64,000 bases of DNA from Comamonas sp. BIGb0124. Lineage in GTDB: Bacteria; Pseudomonadota; Gammaproteobacteria; Burkholderiales; Burkholderiaceae_C. The notes under the pieces are model-generated. The model had not been told where the DNA came from, did no database searches, and was given only the letters and a program-made list of their open reading frames with translations. Of this stretch, positions 28,006-37,360 are shown piece by piece (within the stretch, counting starts at the first letter, position 1; each line of letters begins with the position of its first letter). The stretch is taken from positions 310,001 through 374,000 of the forward strand of contig NZ_RJVF01000013.1 in assembly GCF_003752175.1 (NCBI RefSeq). The letters run 5' to 3'. Made by a program: the position numbers and the translations under genes.

Positions 28006-28217
28006 AGCCCGAGCGAGCCCCCGGCAGCCCGTTCGAGATCCATGCCTGTCCGGTCTGCGGTCTGCGCCATGCCGTGCATCCGGTGCTGCACGCGCTGGCC
28101 TACGGTCGCCAGTTGACGTGTTCGCCGGGCTGCAAGCTGGCCTGGCGGCATGCGCTGCTGCGCGGCACCACTACACTGTCTCCACCCTCCGTACCCCGCC
28201 GCATCCGCCATGACTGA
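28002..28217 (+). CDS. Small four-cysteine (zinc-ribbon-like) protein of the kdp operon
   Basis: A 71-residue frame starting at TTG 28002, overlapping the previous stop as TTGA and preceded by GGAG at 27992-27995 with 6-base spacing. It ends inside kdpD (8-base overlap). It contains CPVCG (Cys16, Cys19) and CSPGC (Cys40, Cys44), a C-x2-C...C-x3-C arrangement likely to hold one zinc ion, plus His and basic residues nearby. The tight overlaps on both sides and the Shine-Dalgarno support a real gene despite the unusual start codon. Function unknown. Confidence 0.6.
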   Translation: MKPERAPGSPFEIHACPVCGLRHAVHPVLHALAYGRQLTCSPGCKLAWRHALLRGTTTLSPPSVPRRIRHD

Positions 28218-30951
28218 CGACAATCCAGACAAGCGCCAGCAGGCCGATGCCCTGGTCGAGGAACTGCAGCGCGAATCGGCCGGCCGCCTCACCGTGTTTC
28301 TGGGCGCGGCACCCGGCGTGGGCAAGACCTACGCCATGCTGGTGCGCGCCCACGAACTTCGCCGGCAGGGCCGCGACATCGCGGTCGGCATCGTCGAGAC
28401 CCATGGCCGGGAAGACACGGCACGGCAGCTCCAGGGACTGGAGGTGGTCGCGCGCCGGACGCTCTTGCACAAGGGCCGCACGCTCGAGGAAATGGATCTC
28501 GATGCGGTGCTGGCGCGGCGCCCCGCCATCGTGCTGGTCGACGAGTTGGCGCATCGCAACATGCCCGGCAGCCGGCACGAACGGCGCTGGCAGGACGTTG
28601 AGGAACTGCTCGACGCCGGCATCGATGTCTACACCACCGTGAATGTGCAGCACCTCGAGAGCCTCAACGACGTGGTGTTCCAGATCACCGGCGTGCGGGT
28701 CGCCGAGACCGTGCCCGACAAGGTCCTCGACCGGCTGCGCGACATCCGCCTGGTCGACCTGCCCGCCCGTGAGCTCATCGAGCGGCTCAATCAAGGCAAG
28801 GTCTACGTCCCCGAGGCGGCCGAGCGGGCGCTGGCGAGCTTCTTTTCACCGAGCAATCTCACCGCCCTGCGCGAGCTGGCCATGCAGACGGTGGCCAGCC
28901 ATGTGGACGCCGATCTGCGCGAGCACAACGCCGCGCGAGGCCAACGCACGGTCGCGGGCATCCGCCGGCACGTGCTGATTGCCATCGACGGCCATGGCCA
29001 GTCGCAGGATCTCGTGCGTGCCGGCAGCCGCATGGCCGAGCGGCGCGGCGCCACCTGGTCGGTGGTGGCCGTGCAGCGGGCACACGCAGGCGCAGCCGAG
29101 CGGGCCGGGCCCGGCATACCCGGAAAGGGCATCGACCGCCGGCAGGTCCAGCGCGTCCTGGAAATCGACCGCGCCTTTGCCCTGGCCCGCAGGCTGGGCG
29201 GCGACACCGCGCTGCTGCACGGAGACGATATCGCCTCGGCCCTGCTCGACGCGGCACAGGCCCATGGTGCCACCGCCATCGTGCTGGGCCGAACCCGCGT
29301 GCGGCCGGTCGCCCGCCTGTTCAACCGCACCATCAGCCAGCAGTTGCTGCGCCGCGGTGCCCAGTACGAAATCACCATCATCGGCTCGGCCGCCCATCCG
29401 CCACGCAGCCGGCATGCGCCGGTGCTGCCGCGTCTGCCATCGGGCTGGGCCGATCTCGGGATCGTGCTGCCCTACACCGCCGGCGCCATCCTGACGGCTT
29501 GGCTGGCCGACCGGCTGCTGGGCCTGCAGGACGTGTCGATGATCTTCATGCTGGCCGTGCTGATGGTGGGTGCGCGCAGCCGCATGGCCGGCGCGGTGAT
29601 CACGGCGCTGCTGTGTTTCAGTGCCTACGATTTCCTGTTCATCGAGCCCCGGCTGACCTTCCACATCGCTGCCAATCAAGGCGTGGCGACGGTCGGGTTG
29701 TTCCTGGCCGCCGCGCTGATCGCCGGCCAGTTGGCATCGCGGTTGCGCGCGCAGGTGCTGGCGCTGCGGGCCGCCAACTCGCATGCCACGCTGATCCAGG
29801 ACCTGGCCCGCAAGCTCTCGATTGCCGCCGACCTGGGCCAGGTGCTGCAGGTCGGGCGTGGCGCCATGCAAGAAGCGCTGGGTGCCATGGCTTGGATCGC
29901 CTACGACGGCATCGACGTGCCGCCCAGCGCGGGCGAAGCCCCGGGCGCCAAGGACCAGGGCGCCATGGCGTGGACGCGCCGCCATGGCCAGCCCAGCGGG
30001 CGCTACACCGACACCCTGTCGTCCTCCTCCTGGTGGTTTCTGCCCATCAACGCGGGCGAGGATTCCAGCGGCGTCGTCGGTCTGCGTTTTGCGGCCGGTG
30101 TGCGCAGCCTGTCCATCGAGCAGCGCCGGCTGGCCGAATCGATGGCCGAGGACATCGGGCAGGCGGCGCTGCGCACCACGCTGGTCTCCGACCTCGAAGC
30201 CGCACGGGTGGCTGGCGAGACCGAGCGCCTGCGCACGGCGCTGCTGAGCTCGGTTTCGCACGATCTGCGTTCGCCTCTGGCCTCGATGATCGGTGCGGCC
30301 GACAGTCTGGCGGCCTACGCGGACGACATGAGCCGCGAGGACCGCGCCGCCCTGCTCGCCTCCATCACCCAGGAGGGCCAGCGGCTGGACCGCTACATCC
30401 AGAATCTGCTGGACATGACGCGCCTGGGCCAGCAGGGCCTCAAGCTCGAACGCGACTGGATCGGCGTGGACGAACTGATCGCCTCGGCCACGCGCCGCCT
30501 GCAGCGCTACGTGCCGCAGCTGAGCTTCGAGATCGACCTGCCGCCCGACCTGCCGGCACTGCACGTGCATCCGGCACTGATCGAGCAGGCGCTGTTCAAC
30601 GTGCTGGAGAATGCCGCGAAGTTCTCGCCTCCCGGCGCACCGGTGCGCATCGTGGCCCGGGCCGATGCGGCGGCAGGCCTGTCGCTGGACATCGTCGATC
30701 GCGGCCCGGGCATTCCGGCCGACGAACGCCGCCGGGTCTTCGACATGTTCTACAGTGTGGAACGGGGCGACCGCGGCGGCCAGGGCACGGGATTGGGCCT
30801 GGCCATCGTGCAAGCCATCGTCGGCGCCCACATGGGCCGCACCGAGGCCTATGCCGGGCCGGACGGCCAGGGCACCCTGGTGCGCATCACGCTGCCGCCC
30901 GATGTGCTGCGGCGCGAAGCCGATCCGCCCCATGCGCTCGATTCCCTCTAG
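28210..30951 (+). CDS. kdpD: Sensor histidine kinase KdpD
   Basis: A 913-residue osmosensitive K+ sensor. Order of parts: KdpD N-terminal domain with Walker A GAAPGVGKT (32-40) and MPGSRHERRWQDVEELLDAG; a universal-stress-protein-like domain; four membrane helices (from LPYTAGAILTAWLADRLLG to VATVGLFLAAALIAGQLA); a GAF-like region; a HisKA domain with the autophosphorylated His684 in SSVSHDLRSP; and a HATPase with NVLENAAKFSP and GTGLGLAIVQAIV. It phosphorylates KdpE when K+ is limiting. Start ATG 28210 is supported by homologous N-termini. The upstream extension of the frame is not used. Confidence 0.96.
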   Translation: MTDDNPDKRQQADALVEELQRESAGRLTVFLGAAPGVGKTYAMLVRAHELRRQGRDIAVGIVETHGREDTARQLQGLEVVARRTLLHKGRTLEEMDLDAVLARRPAIVLVDELAHRNMPGSRHERRWQDVEELLDAGIDVYTTVNVQHLESLNDVVFQITGVRVAETVPDKVLDRLRDIRLVDLPARELIERLNQGKVYVPEAAERALASFFSPSNLTALRELAMQTVASHVDADLREHNAARGQRTVAGIRRHVLIAIDGHGQSQDLVRAGSRMAERRGATWSVVAVQRAHAGAAERAGPGIPGKGIDRRQVQRVLEIDRAFALARRLGGDTALLHGDDIASALLDAAQAHGATAIVLGRTRVRPVARLFNRTISQQLLRRGAQYEITIIGSAAHPPRSRHAPVLPRLPSGWADLGIVLPYTAGAILTAWLADRLLGLQDVSMIFMLAVLMVGARSRMAGAVITALLCFSAYDFLFIEPRLTFHIAANQGVATVGLFLAAALIAGQLASRLRAQVLALRAANSHATLIQDLARKLSIAADLGQVLQVGRGAMQEALGAMAWIAYDGIDVPPSAGEAPGAKDQGAMAWTRRHGQPSGRYTDTLSSSSWWFLPINAGEDSSGVVGLRFAAGVRSLSIEQRRLAESMAEDIGQAALRTTLVSDLEAARVAGETERLRTALLSSVSHDLRSPLASMIGAADSLAAYADDMSREDRAALLASITQEGQRLDRYIQNLLDMTRLGQQGLKLERDWIGVDELIASATRRLQRYVPQLSFEIDLPPDLPALHVHPALIEQALFNVLENAAKFSPPGAPVRIVARADAAAGLSLDIVDRGPGIPADERRRVFDMFYSVERGDRGGQGTGLGLAIVQAIVGAHMGRTEAYAGPDGQGTLVRITLPPDVLRREADPPHALDSL

Positions 30952-30981
30952 CCCGATCCTCGCTCAAGCCATCCGCCCGAC

Positions 30982-31680
30982 ATGACGTCCGCCCGCATTC
31001 TCGTGATCGACGACGAACCTGAAATCCGCAAGTTCCTGGAGATCAGCCTGCGCTCGCAGGGCTATGCCGTCACCCTGGCGCCGACCGCGCGCGCGGGCCT
31101 GGCCGAGTTCTCGGCCCTGCACCCCGACCTCGTCGTGCTCGATCTGGGCTTGCCCGATCTCGACGGTGCCGAAGTGCTGGAGCGGCTGCGCGCGGTCTCC
31201 GAGGTGCCGGTGATCGTGCTGACGGTGCGGTCCGGCGAGACCCAGAAAGTCGCACTGCTCGACGCCGGGGCCAACGACTACGTCACCAAGCCCTTCGGCA
31301 TCCAGGAGCTGATGGCGCGCATCCGGCTGGCGCTGCGGCAACGTGCACGCCCCCAGGACGAGGCCGTCACGGTGTTCGACGACGGCGTGCTGCACATCGA
31401 CCTGGTCCGCCATAGCGTGACGCTGCGCGGCCAGACACTGGCCCTGACCCGCAAGGAATTCGCCGTGCTGGATCTGCTCGCGCGCACGCCCGGCCAACTG
31501 GTGAGCCAGAAACGCCTGCTGCGGGAAGTCTGGGGGCCGTCGCACGAGGACGATGCCCACTACCTGCGCATCGTCGTCGCGCGGCTGCGCAAGAAACTCG
31601 AGGACGACGCACTCTCGCCGCGTTACCTCGTCACCGAGCCCGGTGTGGGCATCCGTTTCGGATGGGGCACCGAGGGCTGA
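30982..31680 (+). CDS. kdpE: Response regulator KdpE
   Basis: A 232-residue OmpR-type regulator. The receiver domain has the acidic pair DDE at 10-12, phosphoacceptor Asp54 in LDLGLPDLDG and the conserved lysine in DYVTKPFG. The C-terminal winged helix contains LTRKEFAVLDLLARTPGQLV and HYLRIVVARLRKKLE. It should activate kdpA transcription from the operator proposed at 22414-22468. It lies 30 bases after kdpD and converges with dxs. Confidence 0.96.
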   Translation: MTSARILVIDDEPEIRKFLEISLRSQGYAVTLAPTARAGLAEFSALHPDLVVLDLGLPDLDGAEVLERLRAVSEVPVIVLTVRSGETQKVALLDAGANDYVTKPFGIQELMARIRLALRQRARPQDEAVTVFDDGVLHIDLVRHSVTLRGQTLALTRKEFAVLDLLARTPGQLVSQKRLLREVWGPSHEDDAHYLRIVVARLRKKLEDDALSPRYLVTEPGVGIRFGWGTEG

Positions 31681-31758
31681 ACGAGGCCCCCGTTTCGCGA
31701 GGCATCGAGATGTCGCGAGACACGGCGAGGCTTTCGCGCACAGCGCGGAAGAAGCCGC

Positions 31759-33630
31759 TCAGCCGAGCTCGGGCCAGCGTGCCCGCAGGCTGGCTTCGAT
31801 CCCGGCGGCATCGAGCCCCACGCCGGCCAGCAGCTTGACCGGGTCGCCATGCTCGATGAACACGTCGGGCAGGCCCAGGTTGAGCACCGGCAGAGAAATG
31901 CCAGCGGCTTGCAGCGCTTCGAGCACCGCGCTGCCCGCACCTCCGGCGACGGCCCCTTCTTCGACCGTGACCAGCATGTCGTGGCGGCCGGCCAGATCCA
32001 GCAGCAGTGCGGTATCGAGCGGCTTGACCCAGCGCATGTTCGCCACGCTGGCGTCGACCGACTCGGCGGCCTGCAGGGCCGGATAGAGCAGCGTGCCGAA
32101 AGCCAGGATGGCCACGCGTGCCGTGGTCCGTGTCGTCTCGCGGCGGATCTCGCCACGGCCGATGGGCAAGGCGTCGAGGCCCGCGTCGGGGGTTGCGCCC
32201 ACACCGGCGCCGCGGGGATAACGCACGGCCACCGGATGATCCTGCGCAAAGGCCGAACTCAGCAACTGGCGGCATTCGCGCTCGTCGGCCGGCGTGGCCA
32301 CGCTCACGTTGGGCACGCAGCGCAGGAAGGGAATGTCGAAGGCCCCCGCATGGGTGGCGCCGTCGGCACCGACCAGACCGGCGCGGTCCAGGGCAAACAC
32401 CACCGGCAGGTTCTGGATCGCCACATCGTGGATGAGTTGATCGTAGGCGCGCTGCAGGAAGGTCGAGTAGATGGCGACCACCGGCTTGAGACCCTCGCAG
32501 GCCAGGCCGGCGGCAAAGGTGACCGCATGCTGCTCGGCGATGCCGACGTCGTGGTAACGGTCGGGAAAACGCCGTTCGAACTCGACCATGCCCGAGCCCT
32601 CGCGCATGGCCGGCGTGATGCCCACCAGGCGCGCGTCCTGCGCAGCCATGTCGCACAGCCACTGGCCGAAGACCTGGGTGAAGGTCGGCTTGGAGGGCGT
32701 GGCAGGCTTCTGCAGGCCCACCGCAGGATCGAACTTGCCCGGGCCGTGGTAGGCCACCGGATCGGCCTCGGCGAGCTTGTAGCCCTGGCCTTTCTTGGTG
32801 ACCACATGCAGAAACTGAGGGCCCTGCAGATGCTTGAGGTTTTCCAGCGTGGGGATGAGCGATTCGAGATCGTGCCCGTCGATCGGTCCGACATAGTTGA
32901 AACCGAAGGTCTCGAACAGCGTGGCCGGCACCACCATGCCCTTGGCGTTCTGCTCGAAGCGCTTGGCCAGCTCCAGCAGCGGCGGCGCCACGCCCAGCAC
33001 CTTCTTGCCGACCTGGCGTGCAGCCGCATAGAAGCGGCCGCTCATGAGCTGCGCCAGATAGCGGTTGAGCGCGCCCACCGGCGGGCTGATACTCATGTCG
33101 TTGTCGTTGAGGATGACCAGCAGGCGCGCGTTGTCGTGCACTCCGCCGTTGTTCAGGGCCTCGAAGGCCATGCCGGCCGTCATGGCGCCGTCGCCGATCA
33201 CCGCGATCGCATGCCGCTGCTCGCCCTTGAGCTGTGCACCCAGGGTCATGCCCAGTGCGGCCGAGATGCTGGTCGACGAGTGCGCCGTGCCGAAGGTGTC
33301 GTAGGGGCTCTCGTCGCGGCGGGGAAAGCCCGAAAGGCCGCCGGCCTGGCGCAGCGTCGACATGCGGTCGCGGCGGCCGGTCAGGATCTTGTGCGGATAG
33401 CTCTGGTGGCCGACGTCCCACACGATGCGGTCTTCGGGGGTATTGAAGACATAGTGCAGCGCCAGCGTCAGCTCGACGGTGCCCAGGTTCGAGCTGAGGT
33501 GGCCGCCGGTGCGGGAAACGCTTTCGAGCACGTAGGCGCGCAATTCGTCGGCCAGCAGCTGAAGGCGCTCGCGTGGCACGGCGCGCAGGTCCGCCGGGTC
33601 GTTGATGGTCTGCAGCAGTGGATAGGACAT
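31759..33630 (-). CDS. dxs: 1-deoxy-D-xylulose-5-phosphate synthase
   Basis: A 623-residue thiamine-diphosphate enzyme joining pyruvate and glyceraldehyde-3-phosphate, the first step of the MEP isoprenoid pathway. Landmarks are [35 protein letters not shown], the cofactor motif [20 protein letters not shown], and [11 protein letters not shown] (read as [11 protein letters not shown]). The C-terminal third carries [18 protein letters not shown]. It is last in the leftward xseB-ispA-dxs set, 87 bases after ispA. Confidence 0.97.
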   Translation of the reverse strand: MSYPLLQTINDPADLRAVPRERLQLLADELRAYVLESVSRTGGHLSSNLGTVELTLALHYVFNTPEDRIVWDVGHQSYPHKILTGRRDRMSTLRQAGGLSGFPRRDESPYDTFGTAHSSTSISAALGMTLGAQLKGEQRHAIAVIGDGAMTAGMAFEALNNGGVHDNARLLVILNDNDMSISPPVGALNRYLAQLMSGRFYAAARQVGKKVLGVAPPLLELAKRFEQNAKGMVVPATLFETFGFNYVGPIDGHDLESLIPTLENLKHLQGPQFLHVVTKKGQGYKLAEADPVAYHGPGKFDPAVGLQKPATPSKPTFTQVFGQWLCDMAAQDARLVGITPAMREGSGMVEFERRFPDRYHDVGIAEQHAVTFAAGLACEGLKPVVAIYSTFLQRAYDQLIHDVAIQNLPVVFALDRAGLVGADGATHAGAFDIPFLRCVPNVSVATPADERECRQLLSSAFAQDHPVAVRYPRGAGVGATPDAGLDALPIGRGEIRRETTRTTARVAILAFGTLLYPALQAAESVDASVANMRWVKPLDTALLLDLAGRHDMLVTVEEGAVAGGAGSAVLEALQAAGISLPVLNLGLPDVFIEHGDPVKLLAGVGLDAAGIEASLRARWPELG

Positions 33631-33717
33631 CCCAGGTAACCTCTAGATCAATTCTTCATGTGTGCAAGCCCCAGAGGGCCTCCGCACGTATCAGCACAAT
33701 TCCGGCTTGCCACCCGT

Positions 33718-34731
33718 TCAGTGGCTGCGGCCGACCACGGAAGTGGCCAGCGCACGCAGGGCATCGATGCGTGGCAGTCCGCTGCCGTCGAGCGCGGCCA
33801 GCGCCTGCGCCAGCAGCTCGCCGGCATAGGCCCGGGCCGGCGCCAGGCCCATCATCGAAACATAGGTCGGCTTGTCGTTGGCCTGGTCCTTGCCGGCCGT
33901 CTTGCCGAGCGTCTGGGTATCGGCGGTGACATCCAGGATGTCGTCGACGACCTGGAAGGCCAGCCCGATGGCCGCGCCGTATTCGGCAAGGGCCCGCCAG
34001 GCCGCCGGCGCGGGCTTGCCGCATGCGGCTCCGAGCAGCACGCTGGCCTGGAGCAAGGCCCCGGTCTTGAGCCTGTGCATCTGCGACAGCGACGCATCGT
34101 CCAGTTGCCGGCCCACGCTGGCCAGGTCGATCGCCTGTCCGCCCGCCATGCCGCGGCCGCCCGCGGCCTGCGCCAGCAATCTGCACAGGCGCGCCTGCGT
34201 GGCCGCATCGGCATCGGCGTGGTCGGACTGGCCCGGCACCCCCTGCGCGTGGGCCAGATTGCTCAGCCCGTCAGACAGGTCGTCGGCAGGCGAAGCCGGC
34301 GTCAGCAGTTCGAATGCAAGAGCCTGCAGGGCATCGCCGGCCAGCAGGGCCTGCGCCTGCCCGAACTGCACATGCACCGTGGGTTTGCCCCGGCGCAGCA
34401 CGTCGTTGTCCATGCACGGCATGTCGTCGTGCACCAGTGAATAGGCGTGGATGAGCTCGACGGCGCAAGCGGCCCGCAAGGCCGCACCGGGCATGCCGTC
34501 GACGGCTTCGGCAGCGGCCAGCGCCAGCAGGGGCCGCAGGCGTTTGCCGCCATCGAGCACGGCGTAACGCATCGCATCGCCCAGGCCGGCCGGAACGCCC
34601 GCGCCGACCCACGTCGACAGGACCGACTCGACGCGATCGCGCGCCTGCGTGCTCCATGCGTCGAAATCGAAACCCCGCTCGGCCGCCGGGGCCGGATCGC
34701 GTCCGCTCGCCTGGCGTTCGAGGGCGCTCAT
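33718..34731 (-). CDS. ispA: Farnesyl diphosphate synthase (polyprenyl synthetase)
   Basis: A 337-residue head-to-tail prenyl transferase producing farnesyl diphosphate from DMAPP/GPP and IPP. Both aspartate-rich motifs are present: [12 protein letters not shown] and [20 protein letters not shown]. The substrate-binding [12 protein letters not shown] is near residue 60. The N-terminus is about 30 residues longer than E. coli IspA. The ATG at 34731 overlaps the xseB stop codon by four bases. Confidence 0.96.
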   Translation of the reverse strand: MSALERQASGRDPAPAAERGFDFDAWSTQARDRVESVLSTWVGAGVPAGLGDAMRYAVLDGGKRLRPLLALAAAEAVDGMPGAALRAACAVELIHAYSLVHDDMPCMDNDVLRRGKPTVHVQFGQAQALLAGDALQALAFELLTPASPADDLSDGLSNLAHAQGVPGQSDHADADAATQARLCRLLAQAAGGRGMAGGQAIDLASVGRQLDDASLSQMHRLKTGALLQASVLLGAACGKPAPAAWRALAEYGAAIGLAFQVVDDILDVTADTQTLGKTAGKDQANDKPTYVSMMGLAPARAYAGELLAQALAALDGSGLPRIDALRALATSVVGRSH

Positions 34732-35039
34732 GCCGCGCCGTCCCGCGTCCCGCTCCAGGGCGTCAGTTCGCCGCCATCGAGCACACGAATCTGCTCCTCG
34801 ACGGCCTCGAGCCGCGAGCGGCAAAACGCCAGCAACTGTGCGCCGCGCCGATAACCGGCCAGCAATTGGTCGAGCGGCAGTTGGCCCGACTCGATGCGCG
34901 CGATCAGGCTCTCGAGCTCCTGCACACCCGCCTCGTAGCTTTCCGGCAGGGGCGGCAAGGCAGGCTGGGGCGGCTGCGAGCCGAACAGGCCGGCCGCAGG
35001 GGTTGTGTCGTCGTCGGCGGTGAGGGTCTTCTTGGGCAT
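34728..35039 (-). CDS. xseB: Exodeoxyribonuclease VII small subunit
   Basis: A 103-residue XseB: a variable Pro/Ala-rich N-terminus, then the conserved helical core [40 protein letters not shown] and [11 protein letters not shown]. The core is helical and matches the family. The start is set at ATG 35039; a GTG at 35075 would add 12 residues. It pairs with the large subunit XseA, encoded elsewhere. Co-transcription with ispA and dxs is common in proteobacteria. Confidence 0.92.
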   Translation of the reverse strand: MPKKTLTADDDTTPAAGLFGSQPPQPALPPLPESYEAGVQELESLIARIESGQLPLDQLLAGYRRGAQLLAFCRSRLEAVEEQIRVLDGGELTPWSGTRDGAA

Positions 35040-35374
35040 CAATGGGGGCTCGTCTGGATCGGCCTGGATCCGCACGATCCACAGCCGCGCGGCGCCACGC
35101 CACGATAACCGCTCATTTTAAGCCGGGGCGGCCTGGGCCTGCCGCAGTTGAGCCATAGTCGGACAAATCGGCATGGCCAGGGCATGCCGGTTCTCCCGTG
35201 CTGCCCAAGCGCGTGGCGGCAGGCCGAGGCGTCGGCGGCAACCCGGCGTCTGCCGTTCGGCGCCGCCGCTCCGGCATGCACGGTCGCGCCGAATGATGAC
35301 AGAAATATGACAATCATCGATCAAGCCCTTTATCGGCTTGCATCTCACGCTATCAAATCAAGAATTTCTCCGAC

Positions 35375-35418
35375 TGCCGCACTGCGGCAATTGCCCCACG
35401 TTTTATGTCGGGTACAAT
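35375..35418 (+). promoter_or_regulatory. Promoter and dyad upstream of the Rieske oxygenase gene
   Basis: TTGCCC (35391-35396) and TACAAT (35413-35418) with a 16-base spacer form a good sigma70 promoter 116 bases before the Rieske start. Directly upstream, TGCCGCA-C-TGCGGCA (35375-35389) is a perfect 7-bp dyad touching the -35 box, as an operator would. The rest of the 35040-35533 gap holds the leftward xseB promoter region and no supported gene. Confidence 0.5.
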
Positions 35419-35533
35419 CGCCCCCTTCACTCTTTTCGCACGCGCCGGGCACCTGCTGCCCACCGTCCTGAACAGCGCGTATCCCTTTTATCTTTGTGTT
35501 CCCCCTGTGGGGAGTCTTTAGGTCAGGTCATCC

Positions 35534-36655
35534 ATGTCTGATTTAAGTCTTCAACTGCAGCAGGCGACTAGCCAACTTCCAGTTACCAGTTATTTCGACG
35601 AAGCGCTTTTTGCGCGCGAACTGGAGACCATCTTTCAAGCTGGGCCCCGTTATGTGGGGCATGAGCTGGCAGTGCCCGAAGTGGGCGATTTCTACACCCT
35701 CGCCCACGAAGGCGACGGGCGCGCATTGGTGCGCACGCCGACCGGCATCGAGCTGATCTCGAATGTCTGCCGCCATCGCCAGGCCGTGATCCTCAAGGGC
35801 CGGGGCAATACCGGCAGCAACATCGTGTGCCCGCTGCACCGCTGGACGTACGACACCAAGGGCGAACTGGTGGGGGCACCGCATTTTGCGCAAGACCCCT
35901 GCCTCAACCTCAAGCGTTACCCGCTGCGCAACTGGAACGGCATGCTGTTCGAGGACAACGGCCGCGACATCCATGCCGACCTCGCCAACATGGGGCCCCG
36001 CGCCGAGCTCGATTTCTCGGGGTTTGTGCTCGACTCGGTGCGCATGCACGAGTGCGACTACAACTGGAAGACCTTCATCGAGGTCTATCTCGAGGACTAC
36101 CATGTCGGCCCCTTCCACCCGGGGCTGGGCCGCTTCGTGACGTGCGACGACCTGAGCTGGGAGTTCAAGCCCGAGTATTCGGTGCAGACCGTGGGCGTCT
36201 CGAACGAACTCGCCAAGCCCGGCAGCGACACCTACTCCCGCTGGCACGACGCCGTGCTCAGCCAGGACAGCGGCCGCGTGCCCAAGCACGGCGCGATCTG
36301 GCTGACCTACTACCCGCACATCATGGTCGAGTGGTATCCCAATTCGCTGGTGGTCTCGACGCTGGTGCCGATCAGCCCGCAGAAGACGCTCAACGTGGTC
36401 GAGTTCTACTACCCCGAGGAAATCGCCGCTTTCGAGCGCGAGTACATCGAGGCCCAGCAGGCCGCCTACATGGAGACCTGCGAGGAAGACGACGAGATCG
36501 GACTGCGCATGGATGCGGGCCGCAAGGCGCTGATGATGCGCGGCGACAACGAGGTCGGCCCCTACCAGAGCCCCATGGAAGACGGCATGCAGCACTTCCA
36601 CGAGTGGTATCGGCGCACGATGGCCGACGCCGTGCCGGGCTCGGCCGCGCGCTGA
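35534..36655 (+). CDS. Rieske-type aromatic-ring-hydroxylating oxygenase, alpha subunit
   Basis: A 373-residue non-haem iron oxygenase. The Rieske [2Fe-2S] ligands are Cys79-Arg-His81 and Cys99-x2-His102. The mononuclear iron site is in NWKTFIEVYLEDYHVGPFHP with His190 and His195. No beta subunit or reductase is adjacent, so electron partners are elsewhere. The gene is divergent from xseB-ispA-dxs. The following CMD-like and amidohydrolase genes, 130 bases on, hint at degradation of an aromatic or quaternary-amine compound, but substrate type cannot be decided. Confidence 0.9.
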   Translation: MSDLSLQLQQATSQLPVTSYFDEALFARELETIFQAGPRYVGHELAVPEVGDFYTLAHEGDGRALVRTPTGIELISNVCRHRQAVILKGRGNTGSNIVCPLHRWTYDTKGELVGAPHFAQDPCLNLKRYPLRNWNGMLFEDNGRDIHADLANMGPRAELDFSGFVLDSVRMHECDYNWKTFIEVYLEDYHVGPFHPGLGRFVTCDDLSWEFKPEYSVQTVGVSNELAKPGSDTYSRWHDAVLSQDSGRVPKHGAIWLTYYPHIMVEWYPNSLVVSTLVPISPQKTLNVVEFYYPEEIAAFEREYIEAQQAAYMETCEEDDEIGLRMDAGRKALMMRGDNEVGPYQSPMEDGMQHFHEWYRRTMADAVPGSAAR

Positions 36656-36787
36656 ACCGGCGGCTGCGGCCCCTGCCATGCGGCAACACGCAAGGCAGGC
36701 TTGCCGCTGCAGGCCTTCCCGGCGGGCGAGGCCTGCTTATGATTTCCCGGATCACATCAACGAACTCCATCCATCCGGGAACTCGCC

Positions 36788-37360
36788 ATGCCTCGCATTT
36801 CCTTGCCCACGCCCGAAACGATGAACGCGGACCAGAAAGCGGTCTACGACAAGATCGTCTCGGGGCCCCGGGGCAAAATCCAGGGGCCGCTGCGCGCCGC
36901 CCTGCACAACGCCGAACTGGCCGACAAGTGGCAGGCCCTCGGCGCGCTGCTGCGCTACGGCACGTCGCTGCCGCCCCGCCTGTCCGAGCTGGCCATCCTG
37001 GTCACCGGCCGTGCCTGCAATTCGCCTTTCGAATGGCACGCGCACCGCATCGAGGGTGAAAAAGCCGGCATCGAGCCGGCCATCATCGAGGCCCTGCTGG
37101 CGCAGACCGAGCCGCCCGGCCTGTCGGTCTCCGACGCGCTGGTGTGGCGTTACGCCGTCGAGCTCAATGCCCACAAGTCGGTCTCGGACGCGACCTACCG
37201 CGCAGCCGTGGCGCATTTCGGCGAACGCACGGTGGTCGAACTCACGGCACTGATCGGCTACTACACCCTGGTGGCGATGACCCTCAACTGCCACGAAATC
37301 CCGCTGCCCGAAGGCGCGCAGCCGGCTTTTGCCCTGCCCCAGCACGGAGAGCTCGCATGA
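36788..37360 (+). CDS. Carboxymuconolactone decarboxylase (CMD/AhpD-like) family protein
   Basis: A 190-residue CMD-fold protein. The CMD core includes LRYGTSLPPRLSELAILVTG, NSPFEWHAHRIEGEKAGI and VVELTALIGYYTLVAMTL. The family includes 4-carboxymuconolactone decarboxylase and thiol-dependent AhpD peroxidases. Here the core has WHAHR but lacks the CxxC pair of AhpD, so the decarboxylase-like branch is more likely. It overlaps the downstream amidohydrolase by four bases, showing a shared transcript and probably a shared pathway. Confidence 0.85.
   Translation: MPRISLPTPETMNADQKAVYDKIVSGPRGKIQGPLRAALHNAELADKWQALGALLRYGTSLPPRLSELAILVTGRACNSPFEWHAHRIEGEKAGIEPAIIEALLAQTEPPGLSVSDALVWRYAVELNAHKSVSDATYRAAVAHFGERTVVELTALIGYYTLVAMTLNCHEIPLPEGAQPAFALPQHGELA

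Noticed and set aside
31681-31758. Possible terminator between kdpE and dxs
   Set aside because: Several short CGCGAG/CTCGCG-like repeats exist, but no clean stem with a T-run was found.
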